Origin: Inediibacterium massiliense
GTDB taxonomy: Bacteria > Bacillota > Clostridia > Peptostreptococcales > Thermotaleaceae
Assembly: GCF_001282725.1 (NCBI RefSeq)
Contig: NZ_LN876584.1
Coordinates: 232,004 to 296,003 of the forward strand
Direction: 5' to 3'
DNA length: 64,000 bases
This document shows positions 16,856 to 27,635 of this stretch, in pieces. The stretch's first letter is position 1. Each line of letters begins with the position of its first letter. A program made the translations under genes and the position numbers. The notes beneath the pieces were generated by a model, which was not told where the DNA came from, did no database searches, and saw only the letters and a program-made list of their open reading frames with translations.

Positions 16856-18235
16856 CTACTTTCCTAAACAAAAATTAGAAAATATTGTATCGAGTACATC
16901 TTCTCCTACTGTATCCCCTGTAATCTCTCCTAAATATTCCCACGTATTTTTGATATCTACCTCTATAAAATCTAATGCAAGTCCATGATCAATAGCTTTA
17001 ATCCCTTCTTTGATGCTTTCTTTGGCTCTCTCTAAAGCATTTTGATGTCTTACATTTGTAACAAAAGAAGCTTCTCCTTGTTTGACTTCTCCCCCATAAA
17101 CCATATCTACAATCGTATCTTCTAATTCCTCCATACCTTCTCCTGATAAAACGGACAATTTAATTATTTTTTTATTTGGAAGTATTTTTTGTATTTCATC
17201 TTTCGTAAAAATCTCAGGAAGATCTATTTTATTGAGTATTACGATAGCTTGTCTATTAGAAAGATATTTCATAATTTCTTGATCTTCATCTGTTAAAGGC
17301 TCTGAAGCATTTAAAACAAATATAATTAAATCTGCTTTATTAAAAAATTCTTTACTTCTTTCTACTCCTATTTTTTCTACTACATCTTCTGTCTCACGAA
17401 TTCCAGCTGTATCTATAATTTTGAGAGGAATTCCTTTGATACTGATATATTCTTCAATCACATCTCTTGTAGTTCCTGGTACATCTGTTACGATTGCCCT
17501 TGATTCTTTTAAAAGAGCATTCATAAGGGATGATTTGCCTACATTGGGCTTTCCTATAATAACAGTACTTAATCCGTCTTTTAGTATTCTTCCTGTGTGA
17601 GCACTTTCTAAAAGTTTATGAATATCCTTATAAATATGCTCAGCTTTTTCTTTTAATTCATGATAAGTAATTTCTTCAATATCTTCATCTGGGAAATCAA
17701 TATTTACCGTAATATGAGCCATCATCTCTAATATATCATTACGAATTTTTTTGACTTCTTTTGATAAAGATCCTTCTAATTGGTCTAAGGCTACATCAAA
17801 GCTCTTATCTGTTTTTGCGCTAATTAAATCCATTACTGCCTCTGCTTGTGATAAGTCAATTCTTCCATTTAGAAAAGCCCTCTTTGTAAATTCACCAGGC
17901 TCTGCCATCCTTGCTCCATTTCTTAATACCATTTCTAATATTTTTTTGACAGGAACAATTCCTCCATGACAATCTATTTCTGCTATATCTTCAGCCGTAT
18001 AAGTAAAAGGGGCCTTCATATAGGTAACCAAAACTTCATCAATCACATGTTTTGTACTAGGATCTATTATTTTTCCATGAGTTAATCTTCTGGATGAATA
18101 CTCTTTTATAGATTTTCCTTTTGTAGGAATAAATATTTGATCTAATATTTTTATAGAATCTGGTCCACTTAATCTTACAATCCCAATACCAGCTTCTCCT
18201 GGTGCAGTAGCAATAGCTGCGATTGTATCACTCAT
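16856..18235 (-). CDS. mnmE: tRNA modification GTPase MnmE (TrmE)
   Basis: 459 residues. N-terminal folate-binding domain (1-120, starting 'DTIAAIATAPGEAGIGIVRLSG'), a helical domain, an inserted G domain with G1 'GKPNVGKSS' and G3 'DTAGIRET', and the C-terminal end 'FCLGK' with the catalytic Cys. It partners MnmG. ATG 18235 is preceded by AGGTGAGAAG. It is the first gene of its operon, separated from jag by a terminator. Confidence 0.97.
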   Translation of the reverse strand: MSDTIAAIATAPGEAGIGIVRLSGPDSIKILDQIFIPTKGKSIKEYSSRRLTHGKIIDPSTKHVIDEVLVTYMKAPFTYTAEDIAEIDCHGGIVPVKKILEMVLRNGARMAEPGEFTKRAFLNGRIDLSQAEAVMDLISAKTDKSFDVALDQLEGSLSKEVKKIRNDILEMMAHITVNIDFPDEDIEEITYHELKEKAEHIYKDIHKLLESAHTGRILKDGLSTVIIGKPNVGKSSLMNALLKESRAIVTDVPGTTRDVIEEYISIKGIPLKIIDTAGIRETEDVVEKIGVERSKEFFNKADLIIFVLNASEPLTDEDQEIMKYLSNRQAIVILNKIDLPEIFTKDEIQKILPNKKIIKLSVLSGEGMEELEDTIVDMVYGGEVKQGEASFVTNVRHQNALERAKESIKEGIKAIDHGLALDFIEVDIKNTWEYLGEITGDTVGEDVLDTIFSNFCLGK

Positions 18236-18382
18236 CTTCTCACCTCTTTATCAAAATCAATATCTATTTTATATCAAAAATTCTCATCTTGCTACGATAA
18301 CTATTCCATTATATGAAAAAATTTTTTTTACTTCTATAATAGTATGCCTCATAAATTCAATGAAATTACAAAACAACAATAA

Positions 18383-18408
18383 AACCCAGTAATACCTACT
18401 GGGTTTTT
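18383..18408. terminator. Terminator after jag
   Basis: AACCCAGTA (18383-18391) pairs with TACTGGGTT (18397-18405) with a five-base loop. Leftward it is followed by TTATTG and rightward by TTT, so it mainly ends the rpmH-to-jag operon. Confidence 0.75.
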
Positions 18409-18412
18409 ACAC

Positions 18413-19030
18413 TTATTTTGCTGCAATAACAACCTTCCTAAAAGGTTCTTCTCCTTCGCTTTTTGTATATACATAAGGATGATTTTGAAGGGTAGAATGA
18501 ATAATTCTTCTTTCATATGGGTTCATAGGTTCAAGTCTAATGTCTTTTCTTTTAATCTTTACTTGATTAGCAAGCTTATTGGCAAGTCTGATTAATGTTT
18601 GCTCCCTTTTTTTCCTATATCCTTCTGTATCTACCACTACTCTTATGTAGTCATCTCGATCTTTATTGACTACTAAACTGACTAAATATTGAAGGGAATC
18701 TAGAGTTTGTCCTCTTCGTCCAATTAAGATTCCCATATCATTTCCTATAATCTCTACTTCTAATTGATCCCCATTTTGTTTTGTGTTACATTTTGCTTCT
18801 ATATTCATATCTTTAAATATACTTTTTAAAAATTCTATTGCTTTATCTCCTGGAGAATCTATAATCATTACTTTTACTTTTGCTGGTTTTGTTCCAAAAA
18901 AACCTAAAATGCCTCTGCTTGGTTCTTCTAGTACTTGAATTTCTACTTGATCACGTGCAACTTTTAATTCGTCGAGGGCATTTTTCACAGCTTCTTCTAC
19001 AGTTTTTCCTGCCTTCTCTGTGAATTTCAT
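18413..19030 (-). CDS. jag: RNA-binding protein Jag/KhpB (SpoIIIJ-associated)
   Basis: 205 residues. Jag_N domain (1-52, 'EEPSRGILGFFGTKPAKV'), KH domain (about 85-145) with 'GILIGRRGQTLDSLQYLV', R3H domain (about 150-205) with 'NPYERRIIHSTLQNHPYVYTKSEGEEPFR'. It binds RNA, and with KhpA it affects cell shape in streptococci; in Bacillus its gene accompanies spoIIIJ. It starts one base after the yidC stop. Confidence 0.95.
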   Translation of the reverse strand: MKFTEKAGKTVEEAVKNALDELKVARDQVEIQVLEEPSRGILGFFGTKPAKVKVMIIDSPGDKAIEFLKSIFKDMNIEAKCNTKQNGDQLEVEIIGNDMGILIGRRGQTLDSLQYLVSLVVNKDRDDYIRVVVDTEGYRKKREQTLIRLANKLANQVKIKRKDIRLEPMNPYERRIIHSTLQNHPYVYTKSEGEEPFRKVVIAAK

Positions 19031-19031
19031 G

Positions 19032-19694
19032 TTATTTTAATTCCTCCTTAGTTTTTGCAGCTTTTGGCATTAAAACTTGCTGAACTATTTGGAATACATT
19101 ACTTACTACCCAATATAAACTAAGTCCTGCTGGAAAACCTCTTCCCATCCATAAAATCATAATTGGAAATACCATGTTCATAGTTTTCATCGTTTGATTT
19201 TGAGCTGCATTTCCTGTACTTGCAGTATTCATAGAAAAATAAGTAGTAACAGCTGCAAGTACTGGTAATATAATCTTATCTGGTTGACTCAAATCTGATA
19301 TCCACAAAAAAGCCTCATGTGTAGCATGAACAAAGCTAGGATCTGTAATATATTTTGTAGGATCTCTAAGCACTGAAAAAAGTCCAAATATAATAGGCAT
19401 TTGAATTAATAACGGTAAACACCCTCCAAAAGGATTAATTTTATATTCCTTATAGAGTTCCATAGTTTTAATGTTCATTTTTTCTTTATCATTTTTATAT
19501 TTTTCTTGTATTTCTTTTAATTTCGGCTGAATTTCAGTCATTTGCCTTGTACTTTTTAGCTGTTTTATAGTAAGTGGTACTAAAATTAATTTGATAATCA
19601 CCGTAAATAATATAATAGATATACCATAATTTCCAATTAACTGATAAAACCAGTTTAAAAGAAGACTCATTGGTTTAGCTATAATAGCTATCAA
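19032..19694 (-). CDS. yidC: Membrane protein insertase YidC (SpoIIIJ/OxaA)
   Basis: 220 residues, about five helices, starting at TTG 19694 with AGGGGG eight bases upstream. The conserved 'IKLILVPLTIKQLKSTRQM' bears the hydrophilic-groove Arg/Lys region, and 'NPFGGCLPLLIQMPIIFGLFSVL' is the family signature. I see no lipobox, unlike B. subtilis SpoIIIJ. It inserts membrane proteins, alone or with SecYEG, and supports engulfed-forespore gene activity in spore formers. Confidence 0.95.
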   Translation of the reverse strand: MIAIIAKPMSLLLNWFYQLIGNYGISIILFTVIIKLILVPLTIKQLKSTRQMTEIQPKLKEIQEKYKNDKEKMNIKTMELYKEYKINPFGGCLPLLIQMPIIFGLFSVLRDPTKYITDPSFVHATHEAFLWISDLSQPDKIILPVLAAVTTYFSMNTASTGNAAQNQTMKTMNMVFPIMILWMGRGFPAGLSLYWVVSNVFQIVQQVLMPKAAKTKEELK

Positions 19695-19720
19695 ATTTTT
19701 TACCCCCTGTCATTTCTATT

Positions 19721-19930
19721 CTATTTTAAAGGGTCATATCCTCCTGGATGAAAGGGATGACATTTTAATATTCTCTTTATACTTAATAAAATTCCTTTCA
19801 TTGCACCATATTTTGTAATAGCCTCTATTGCATATTGAGAACAGGTCGGATAAAATCTACAAGTTTTAGGCATAAGAGATGAAATATATTTCTGATAAAG
19901 CTTCACCATTCCTATCAATATTTCCTTCAA
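19721..19930 (-). CDS. yidD: Membrane protein insertion efficiency factor YidD
   Basis: 69 residues with '[15 protein letters not shown]' and '[11 protein letters not shown]', the hallmarks of YidD. The start is TTG 19930 with an AGGTGAAAT site, giving the usual family length. It lies between rnpA and yidC, as in most bacteria. An N-terminal amphipathic helix lets it sit on the membrane face. Confidence 0.95.
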   Translation of the reverse strand: MKEILIGMVKLYQKYISSLMPKTCRFYPTCSQYAIEAITKYGAMKGILLSIKRILKCHPFHPGGYDPLK

Positions 19931-19940
19931 ATGATTTCAC

Positions 19941-20276
19941 CTATTTCAATATCTTAGATTTTTTTAAAATATGAGCCACTGCTTTTTCTACTTCTTGATA
20001 AGTTGCATCATTTATATTGACTCTTGCAATAAAAATCAAATCATATCCTTTTTCTATTTGCTGATTATATATACGAAAGGCTTCCTTTATTAGCCTTCGA
20101 GCTCTATTTCGATCTACACTTTTTCCAACTTTTTTACTTGCAATAAAACCTATTCGATTATATACCTGATTATTTTTCATATAAAACAATACCAATTGTC
20201 TATTAGCCATTGAATTACCTTTTGCGTATATTTTCTTAAAATCAGCATTTTTTCTTAATTTTAATATATCTTTCAT
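19941..20276 (-). CDS. rnpA: Ribonuclease P protein component RnpA
   Basis: 111 residues. The RNA-binding signature 'NRIGFIASKKVGKSVDRNRARRLIKEAFR' is intact. It binds RNase P RNA and aids 5' maturation of tRNAs. The gene follows rpmH after an attenuator-like hairpin. Confidence 0.97.
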   Translation of the reverse strand: MKDILKLRKNADFKKIYAKGNSMANRQLVLFYMKNNQVYNRIGFIASKKVGKSVDRNRARRLIKEAFRIYNQQIEKGYDLIFIARVNINDATYQEVEKAVAHILKKSKILK

Positions 20277-20390
20277 TCATTTTCCTTCCTTTTTCCTACA
20301 AAGTATCCCTTATCATAAAATCTTTTTTAAAAAGACTTTATTTATAAGTAGACTTTGTTACAATACATAATAAAAATCATGTATTATAGA

Positions 20391-20412
20391 AAAAGGCCAC
20401 TTTATGCGGCCT
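20391..20412 (-). terminator. Partial terminator between rpmH and rnpA
   Basis: Leftward AGGCCGC (20412-20406) pairs with GTGGCCT (20400-20394) over a five-base loop, followed by TTTT. It probably lowers rnpA expression relative to rpmH. Confidence 0.6.
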
Positions 20413-20413
20413 C

Positions 20414-20548
20414 TTATGCAGTCAATTTCTTTCTGCCTCTTAATCTACGTCTTTTTAATACATTTCTTCCAGCTTTAGTACTCATTCTTTTTCTAAATCC
20501 ATGTTCTTTTTTTCTTTGTCTTTTTTTAGGCTGATACGTCATTTTCAT
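20414..20548 (-). CDS. rpmH: 50S ribosomal protein L34
   Basis: 44 residues, [18 protein letters not shown] then '[26 protein letters not shown]', matching L34 end to end. AGGAGGTG lies eight bases before ATG 20548, so the first Met is used. First gene of the leftward rpmH-rnpA-yidD-yidC-jag operon, divergent from dnaA across the origin. Confidence 0.97.
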   Translation of the reverse strand: MKMTYQPKKRQRKKEHGFRKRMSTKAGRNVLKRRRLRGRKKLTA

Positions 20549-20639
20549 ATACAAACACCTCCTTCAAAACTTGCATATATATTTCAATGAATATAATGTA
20601 CTCTAAAATTGAGCATTTACTAAATTATTATAACTGCCC

Positions 20640-21065
20640 ATTAAAAATATGTCAAGGAGGTTATCTTTCTCATTTTTTTGTGGATAATTTAAACACATAA
20701 TATTTTTGTTGTGGATAATTTTTGTCATATGATTGAAATCAGTTTTTTATTTTGATATGATTAAGAAAGATTGTTTATATGTGAAGAAATTATTAACTTT
20801 ATTCACTTTTATACACAACCTGTGGATAAAAGTGTGCATAACTTTTATTATTTCTATAGATTTTCTCTTTTTCTCCATATTTTTTGTGTGCATATTTTTT
20901 TTTCATTTCTTTTATTTTTGTGTATAACTTTATAAACTTTTATACTTCAAAACATTTATCCACATACTTATTCATTTCCTAGTTTATAAATTTTATACGA
21001 TTCTTTTTTTATTTTTTTATGACTCATCCACATTTTCTGTGGATATTTTGTGGATATTTGTCTTT
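20640..21065. other. oriC: oriC, upstream DnaA-box cluster (incC-like region)
   Basis: The rpmH-dnaA gap carries many DnaA boxes. Perfect TGTGGATAA or TTATCCACA: 20679-20687, 20710-20718, 20821-20829, 20956-20964. One-mismatch forms: 20809-20817, 20833-20841, 20919-20927, 21024-21032, 21038-21046, 21049-21057. Both orientations occur. Flanking DNA is very AT-rich. No gene is seen. The three boxes nearest dnaA probably also serve autoregulation. Confidence 0.9.
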
Positions 21066-21122
21066 TTTATATTAAAAAATATTTTTTGATTTGTCAAAGC
21101 TCTCATGAAGGAGGTTATTTTT

Positions 21123-22463
21123 ATGAACAATTACCTATCAGAAATATGGGAAGAAGCCTTACACCTCATAAAAACAGAATTAACAGAAGTAAGTTTTAAT
21201 ACATGGCTAAAACCCATAGAACCTTTAAATATAAATGGAAAAACAATTGTACTAGCTGTCGCAAATGATTTTTCAAAAGGGATTTTAGAAGCTAGGTATG
21301 CCACTTTAATTATCAATGCAATCAAACAAATCACAAACGAAGAATATTCTCTTGTATTTACAGTACCAGGAACTGAAGTATATCTAAAAGCTTCTCAATC
21401 TCAACCTACAAAACAAATCAATAAAGATAGCTTTGACACTTTAAATCTCAATCCAAAATATGTTTTTGATACTTTCGTAATAGGAAACAGCAACCGTTTT
21501 GCTCATGCAGCTTCTTTGGCAGTTGCCGAATCCCCTGCCAAAGCCTATAATCCATTGTTTATATATGGAGGAGTAGGTCTTGGAAAAACCCATTTAATGC
21601 ATGCCATCGGTCATTTTATATTAGGCCAAAACCCTAATGCAAAGGTAGTATATGTATCTTCTGAAAAATTTACAAATGAACTTATTAATTCTATTAGAGA
21701 TGATAAAAACGTAGAATTTAGAAATAAATATCGTAATGTAGATGTCCTCCTTGTAGATGATATTCAATTTATTGCTGGAAAAGAACGGACTCAAGAAGAA
21801 TTTTTCCATACCTTTAATGCTTTACATGAAGCAAATAAACAAATTATTATTTCTAGTGATCGGCCACCAAAAGAAATCCCTACATTAGAAGACAGATTAA
21901 GATCTAGATTTGAATGGGGACTTATTACAGATATTCAACCTCCTGATTTAGAAACTAGAATTGCCATTTTAAGAAAAAAAGCAGAAATTGAAAATATAGA
22001 CGTTCCAAATGAAGTCATGCATCATATTGCAAAAAAAATTCAATCCAATATTAGAGAATTAGAAGGCGCTTTAATTAGAATTGTAGCTTATTCTTCCCTT
22101 ACCAATAAAGAAGTAACCATTGAGCTTGCTAGCGAAGCATTAAAAGATATTATTGCATCTAGCCAGCCTAAACAAATTACAGTGAATTTAATCAAAGAAA
22201 CAGTATCTGAACATTTTGGAGTAAAATTAGAAGATTTTAACTCTAAAAGAAGAACAAGATCTATTTCATATCCAAGACAAATTGCTATGTATTTATGTAG
22301 GGAGCTTACAGATTTATCTTTACCTAAAATAGGGGATGAATTTGGAGGACGGGATCATACTACCGTAATTCATGCTCATGAAAAGATTTCAAATGACATT
22401 GAATCTAAACCTGAATTTAAAACAAAAATAGATACAATTATAAAAGACATAAAAGGAAAATAA
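21123..22463 (+). CDS. dnaA: Chromosomal replication initiator DnaA
   Basis: 446 residues from ATG 21123 (AAGGAGG eight bases before); an in-frame ATG at 21105 overlaps that site. Domain I (1-80), short linker, AAA+ domain III with Walker A '[15 protein letters not shown]' and Walker B 'LLVDDIQF', and C-terminal DNA-binding domain IV with '[11 protein letters not shown]'. It binds boxes on both sides of its own gene and opens the unwinding element before dnaN. Confidence 0.99.
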   Translation: MNNYLSEIWEEALHLIKTELTEVSFNTWLKPIEPLNINGKTIVLAVANDFSKGILEARYATLIINAIKQITNEEYSLVFTVPGTEVYLKASQSQPTKQINKDSFDTLNLNPKYVFDTFVIGNSNRFAHAASLAVAESPAKAYNPLFIYGGVGLGKTHLMHAIGHFILGQNPNAKVVYVSSEKFTNELINSIRDDKNVEFRNKYRNVDVLLVDDIQFIAGKERTQEEFFHTFNALHEANKQIIISSDRPPKEIPTLEDRLRSRFEWGLITDIQPPDLETRIAILRKKAEIENIDVPNEVMHHIAKKIQSNIRELEGALIRIVAYSSLTNKEVTIELASEALKDIIASSQPKQITVNLIKETVSEHFGVKLEDFNSKRRTRSISYPRQIAMYLCRELTDLSLPKIGDEFGGRDHTTVIHAHEKISNDIESKPEFKTKIDTIIKDIKGK

Positions 22464-22696
22464 TACACAAGGATCTGTGTTTATTTTCTTGATAATGTGT
22501 TTATAACTTATGCTCTTATAAATTTGCTATGTATATGTGGATAACTAGGCCCCATCTATTCACATTTTATTATTGTCCACAAATAAGTACTGGACTTAGT
22601 TAAAAGACTTATCCACAAATTCACAGGCCCTACTACTATTACTACTAAAAATTTATATTTATTTATTATATATATTCAAAAGGAGGTTATCCACAG
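22464..22696 (+). other. oriC: oriC, unwinding region between dnaA and dnaN
   Basis: DnaA boxes at 22536-22544, 22573-22581 (TTGTCCACA), 22609-22617 and 22687-22695. After the 22609 box come a short GC-rich patch (GGCCC, 22626-22630), then the triplet run TACTACTATTACTACTA (22631-22647), then about 35 bases of pure A/T. This is the box, GC patch, DnaA-trio and AT-rich order known for Bacillus-type unwinding systems. The last box merges with the dnaN ribosome site. Confidence 0.9.
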
Positions 22697-23800
22697 ATGA
22701 AAATAATCTGCAATCAAAAAATATTATCTTCAAGTATAAATATTGTTCAAAAAGCTGTTTCATCAAAAACAACAATGCCTATATTAAAAGGAATTTTAAT
22801 AGAAACATATAAAGATGGTTTAAAATTAGTAGGTACAGATTTAGAAATTGGGATTGAAAAATATATGCCAGCAGAAATTTTAGATCAAGGATCAATTGTA
22901 TTGTCTGCAAGATTATTAGGAGATATTATTAGAAAGCTTCCTGATGAGGATGTTGAAATAGAAGTAGATCAAAATAATCATGTGATTATAAGATGTGCAA
23001 ACTCCGAATTTACTTTATTAGCACAACCATCCTTAGAATTTCCAGATCTTCCTCAAGTGGAAGAAGATAAAGTTTACAAACTTCCTCAAGACCTTTTAAA
23101 AAATATGATTAAACAAACTGTATTTGCTACAGCCATAGATGAGACAAGACCTATTCTTACAGGAGTATTGATGGAAATTTACGATGAAAGAATCAATATG
23201 GTTGCTTTAGATGGATATAGACTTGCTTTAAGACAAGGAAATATAAAAAACATAGACAATAATAAAGCTGTTATTCCTGCAAAGACGTTAAATGAAATCA
23301 ATAGAATTTTGATGGAAGAGGAAAGTACAGATATAGATATTTTCTTTACAGAAAATCATGTACTTTTTCATATGAATGAAATTAGAGTGACTTCAAGATT
23401 GTTAGATGGAGAATTTATAAACTATAAACAAATCATTCCAAATGAATACAAATCTAGAGCAAAAGTAAATACAAAGAGTTTGCTAGATAGTATAGAAAGA
23501 GCATCACTTCTTGCAAAAGAAGGGAAAAATAATTTAGTAAAATTGTCTGTAAAAGATGAATGTATGACTATTACTTCTAATGCAGAAATTGGAACAGTTT
23601 ATGAATCTGTATCTATTCAGCTTGAAGGAGAAGATATAGATATTGGATTTAATTCAAAATATTTTTTAGATGCTTTGAAGATAATAGATAGTGAGGAAAT
23701 TTATTTAGAGTTTACAACAAGTGTAAGTCCATGTATAGTAAAGCCAGCGGATCATGAAAACTATACATATTTAATTCTACCAGTAAGATTAGTAGGATAG
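22697..23800 (+). CDS. dnaN: DNA polymerase III beta subunit (sliding clamp)
   Basis: 367 residues with three clamp domains. 'MKIICNQKILSSSINIVQKAVSSKTTMPILKGI' opens the protein and 'HENYTYLILPVRL' closes it, as is typical. AGGAGG is directly joined to a DnaA box (22687-22695) ahead of ATG 22697, so DnaA binding could affect its expression. A 14-bp hairpin follows. Confidence 0.98.
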   Translation: MKIICNQKILSSSINIVQKAVSSKTTMPILKGILIETYKDGLKLVGTDLEIGIEKYMPAEILDQGSIVLSARLLGDIIRKLPDEDVEIEVDQNNHVIIRCANSEFTLLAQPSLEFPDLPQVEEDKVYKLPQDLLKNMIKQTVFATAIDETRPILTGVLMEIYDERINMVALDGYRLALRQGNIKNIDNNKAVIPAKTLNEINRILMEEESTDIDIFFTENHVLFHMNEIRVTSRLLDGEFINYKQIIPNEYKSRAKVNTKSLLDSIERASLLAKEGKNNLVKLSVKDECMTITSNAEIGTVYESVSIQLEGEDIDIGFNSKYFLDALKIIDSEEIYLEFTTSVSPCIVKPADHENYTYLILPVRLVG

Positions 23801-23802
23801 AT

Positions 23803-23842
23803 GTAAGGAGTTCTCTAAAAAATTAAGAGAACTCCTTACTTT
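23803..23842 (+). terminator. Strong hairpin after dnaN
   Basis: GTAAGGAGTTCTCT (23803-23816) pairs perfectly with AGAGAACTCCTTAC (23826-23839). Only TTT follows, so it may act as a partial terminator or mRNA stabiliser rather than a full stop. Confidence 0.6.
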
Positions 23843-23871
23843 CCTGCACGATATTAAAAGGAGTGATTTTT

Positions 23872-24081
23872 ATGCAAGAGTTAAAAATTGACGGAGAATA
23901 TATTCAGTTAGATAAAGCTTTAAAACTTGCAGATACAGTACAAACAGGAGGACATGCCAAATTTTTGATTCAAGAAGGTCTTGTAAAAGTCAATGGAGAA
24001 GTAGAATATAGAAGAGGAAAAAAATTAAGAAATGGAGATATAATATCTTTAGAAAATATAAAAATCCTTATTAGAAGTTAA
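23872..24081 (+). CDS. yaaA: S4 domain RNA-binding protein YaaA
   Basis: 69 residues from ATG 23872 (AAAAGGAGTG upstream). S4 fold with 'IQLDKALKLADTVQTGGHAKFLIQEGLVKVNG' and 'RRGKKLRNGDII'. The dnaN-yaaA-recF order is conserved in Firmicutes. In B. subtilis this family is linked to ribosome assembly; exact role not fixed. Confidence 0.93.
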   Translation: MQELKIDGEYIQLDKALKLADTVQTGGHAKFLIQEGLVKVNGEVEYRRGKKLRNGDIISLENIKILIRS

Positions 24082-24101
24082 AGAATCAAGGGGTGCATGT
24101 G

Positions 24102-25211
24102 GTGTATTTGAACAATTTAAAAATCATTCATTTTAGGAATTATCATCAACTTGAGATTGATTTTCATCCTAAAATAAATGTATTTGTAGGAGATAATGCG
24201 CAAGGAAAAACAAATATATTAGAAGCTATTTATGTAAGCAGTACGGGAAAATCTTTTAGAACCAATAAAGACAGAGAATTAATAAAATTTGATAAAGAAA
24301 AATCTTACATAAAAGTAGAAGGAAAGAAAAAATATACAGATATTACTGTGGAAGTAAAATTAGAAACAACTAAGAAAAAGCAAATGAAAGTAAATGGTAT
24401 GATACTTAGTAGAAATACAGATATTTTAGATAATATTTATGCAGTTATTTTTTCTCCAGAAGATTTAAAATTAGTAAAAGAAGGTCCTTCTGAAAGAAGA
24501 AGATTTTTGGATATGGAAATTTCTCAAATAAAGCCTAGGTATTTTCATAATTTAAATCAATATAACAAAGTATTGATGCAAAGAAATAATCTTTTAAAAA
24601 AAATACATAACAGAAAATATATGGATATGCTTGAGATATGGAATGATCAGCTTGCAGAATTAGGAAGTTATTTAATACATGAAAGATCTAAGTTTATTCA
24701 AAGGATGATGCCTCTTAGTCGTTTGATTCATAGAAAAATTACTGAAAATAAAGAAAATCTTGAAATTAAATACATAGAAAGTATTCCTATGAAAAATACA
24801 TTCAAAGAAACTATAGAAGATTTTAAAGAAAAATTAAAAAAATCATTAGAAGAAGATATACAAAAAGGAACCACTACTATGGGTCCCCATAGAGATGATC
24901 TAGGAGTTTTTATCAATGGAATGGATATCAGAAATTTTGGATCACAAGGACAGCAACGAACTTCAGCTTTATCTTTAAAACTTGCAGAAATTGAACTCAT
25001 TAAGGGAGAAACTTCTGAATATCCTATTTTACTTTTAGATGATGTTATGTCAGAATTAGATATTAATCGACAAAAATTTTTAATACAAACTTTAAAAGAT
25101 GTTCAAATATTTATTACTACAACAGAAATTAGTTATTTGAATGAATTAGATCAAAATAAAGGAATTATATTCTCTGTAAAAAATGCAAAAGTTCAACAGG
25201 AAAGAATATAA
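24102..25211 (+). CDS. recF: DNA repair protein RecF
   Basis: 369 residues from GTG 24102, which aligns the start with other RecF proteins (YLNNLKIIHFRNY) and leaves about 8 bases to AGGGG; GTG 24099 is possible. Walker A 'GDNAQGKTNILEAIY', signature 'FGSQGQQRTSALSLKLAE', Walker B 'PILLLDDVMSELD'. It loads RecA at single-strand gaps in the RecFOR pathway. Confidence 0.97.
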   Translation: MYLNNLKIIHFRNYHQLEIDFHPKINVFVGDNAQGKTNILEAIYVSSTGKSFRTNKDRELIKFDKEKSYIKVEGKKKYTDITVEVKLETTKKKQMKVNGMILSRNTDILDNIYAVIFSPEDLKLVKEGPSERRRFLDMEISQIKPRYFHNLNQYNKVLMQRNNLLKKIHNRKYMDMLEIWNDQLAELGSYLIHERSKFIQRMMPLSRLIHRKITENKENLEIKYIESIPMKNTFKETIEDFKEKLKKSLEEDIQKGTTTMGPHRDDLGVFINGMDIRNFGSQGQQRTSALSLKLAEIELIKGETSEYPILLLDDVMSELDINRQKFLIQTLKDVQIFITTTEISYLNELDQNKGIIFSVKNAKVQQERI

Positions 25212-25296
25212 ATTTTCTTGTATGATAAAATTTGCTTTTATATGTTCAGATAAAAGGTTATAATATAGTTTGGAGTAATTTTAAGGAGGCGTTCTC

Positions 25297-25617
25297 ATGT
25301 TTCTTCATTTAGGGAAGGATATAGTAATCCCTATTCAAAATATCATATCCATTATTGATGCAGATTCCATTCAAAAGTCAAAATATAGTAAAGAATTTTT
25401 TAAAACTGCTGAAGAAGAAGGTTTTGTTATAAAAATATCTGATGAAAAAATAAAATCATATGTGATTACGGAAGAAGTACAAATAAAAAGAAAAGGAATG
25501 GAAAAAATAGTAAAAACGATTATATACTATTCACCTATCTCATCCATCACCCTTCAAAAAAGATCTAATTTTATAGATGAAATTCATAATTCAAAGGATA
25601 GCTGTGTAAATAGGTAA
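25297..25617 (+). CDS. remB: Extracellular matrix regulator RemB-like (DUF370)
   Basis: 106 residues, MFLHLGKDIVIPIQNIISIIDADS, matching the DUF370/RemB (YaaB) family located between recF and gyrB in Firmicutes. Related to the DNA-binding RemA, but RemB's own role is not well defined. GAGGCG precedes ATG 25297. There is a C-terminal tail of about 15 residues beyond the family core. Confidence 0.9.
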   Translation: MFLHLGKDIVIPIQNIISIIDADSIQKSKYSKEFFKTAEEEGFVIKISDEKIKSYVITEEVQIKRKGMEKIVKTIIYYSPISSITLQKRSNFIDEIHNSKDSCVNR

Positions 25618-25648
25618 AAATCAAATTTTTAAAAGATGACGGAAAATA

Positions 25649-25674
25649 AGGGATAAAAAGTCCCTAGCTTTTTT
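25649..25674 (+). terminator. Short hairpin with T-tract before gyrB
   Basis: AGGGA (25649-25653) pairs with TCCCT (25661-25665), followed by AGCTTTTTT. A weak five-base stem; possible attenuator before gyrB. Confidence 0.35.
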
Positions 25675-25685
25675 GTGTGATATGA

Positions 25686-27620
<1,935 letters not shown>

Positions 27621-27635
27621 TGAGGGGGAAATGTA

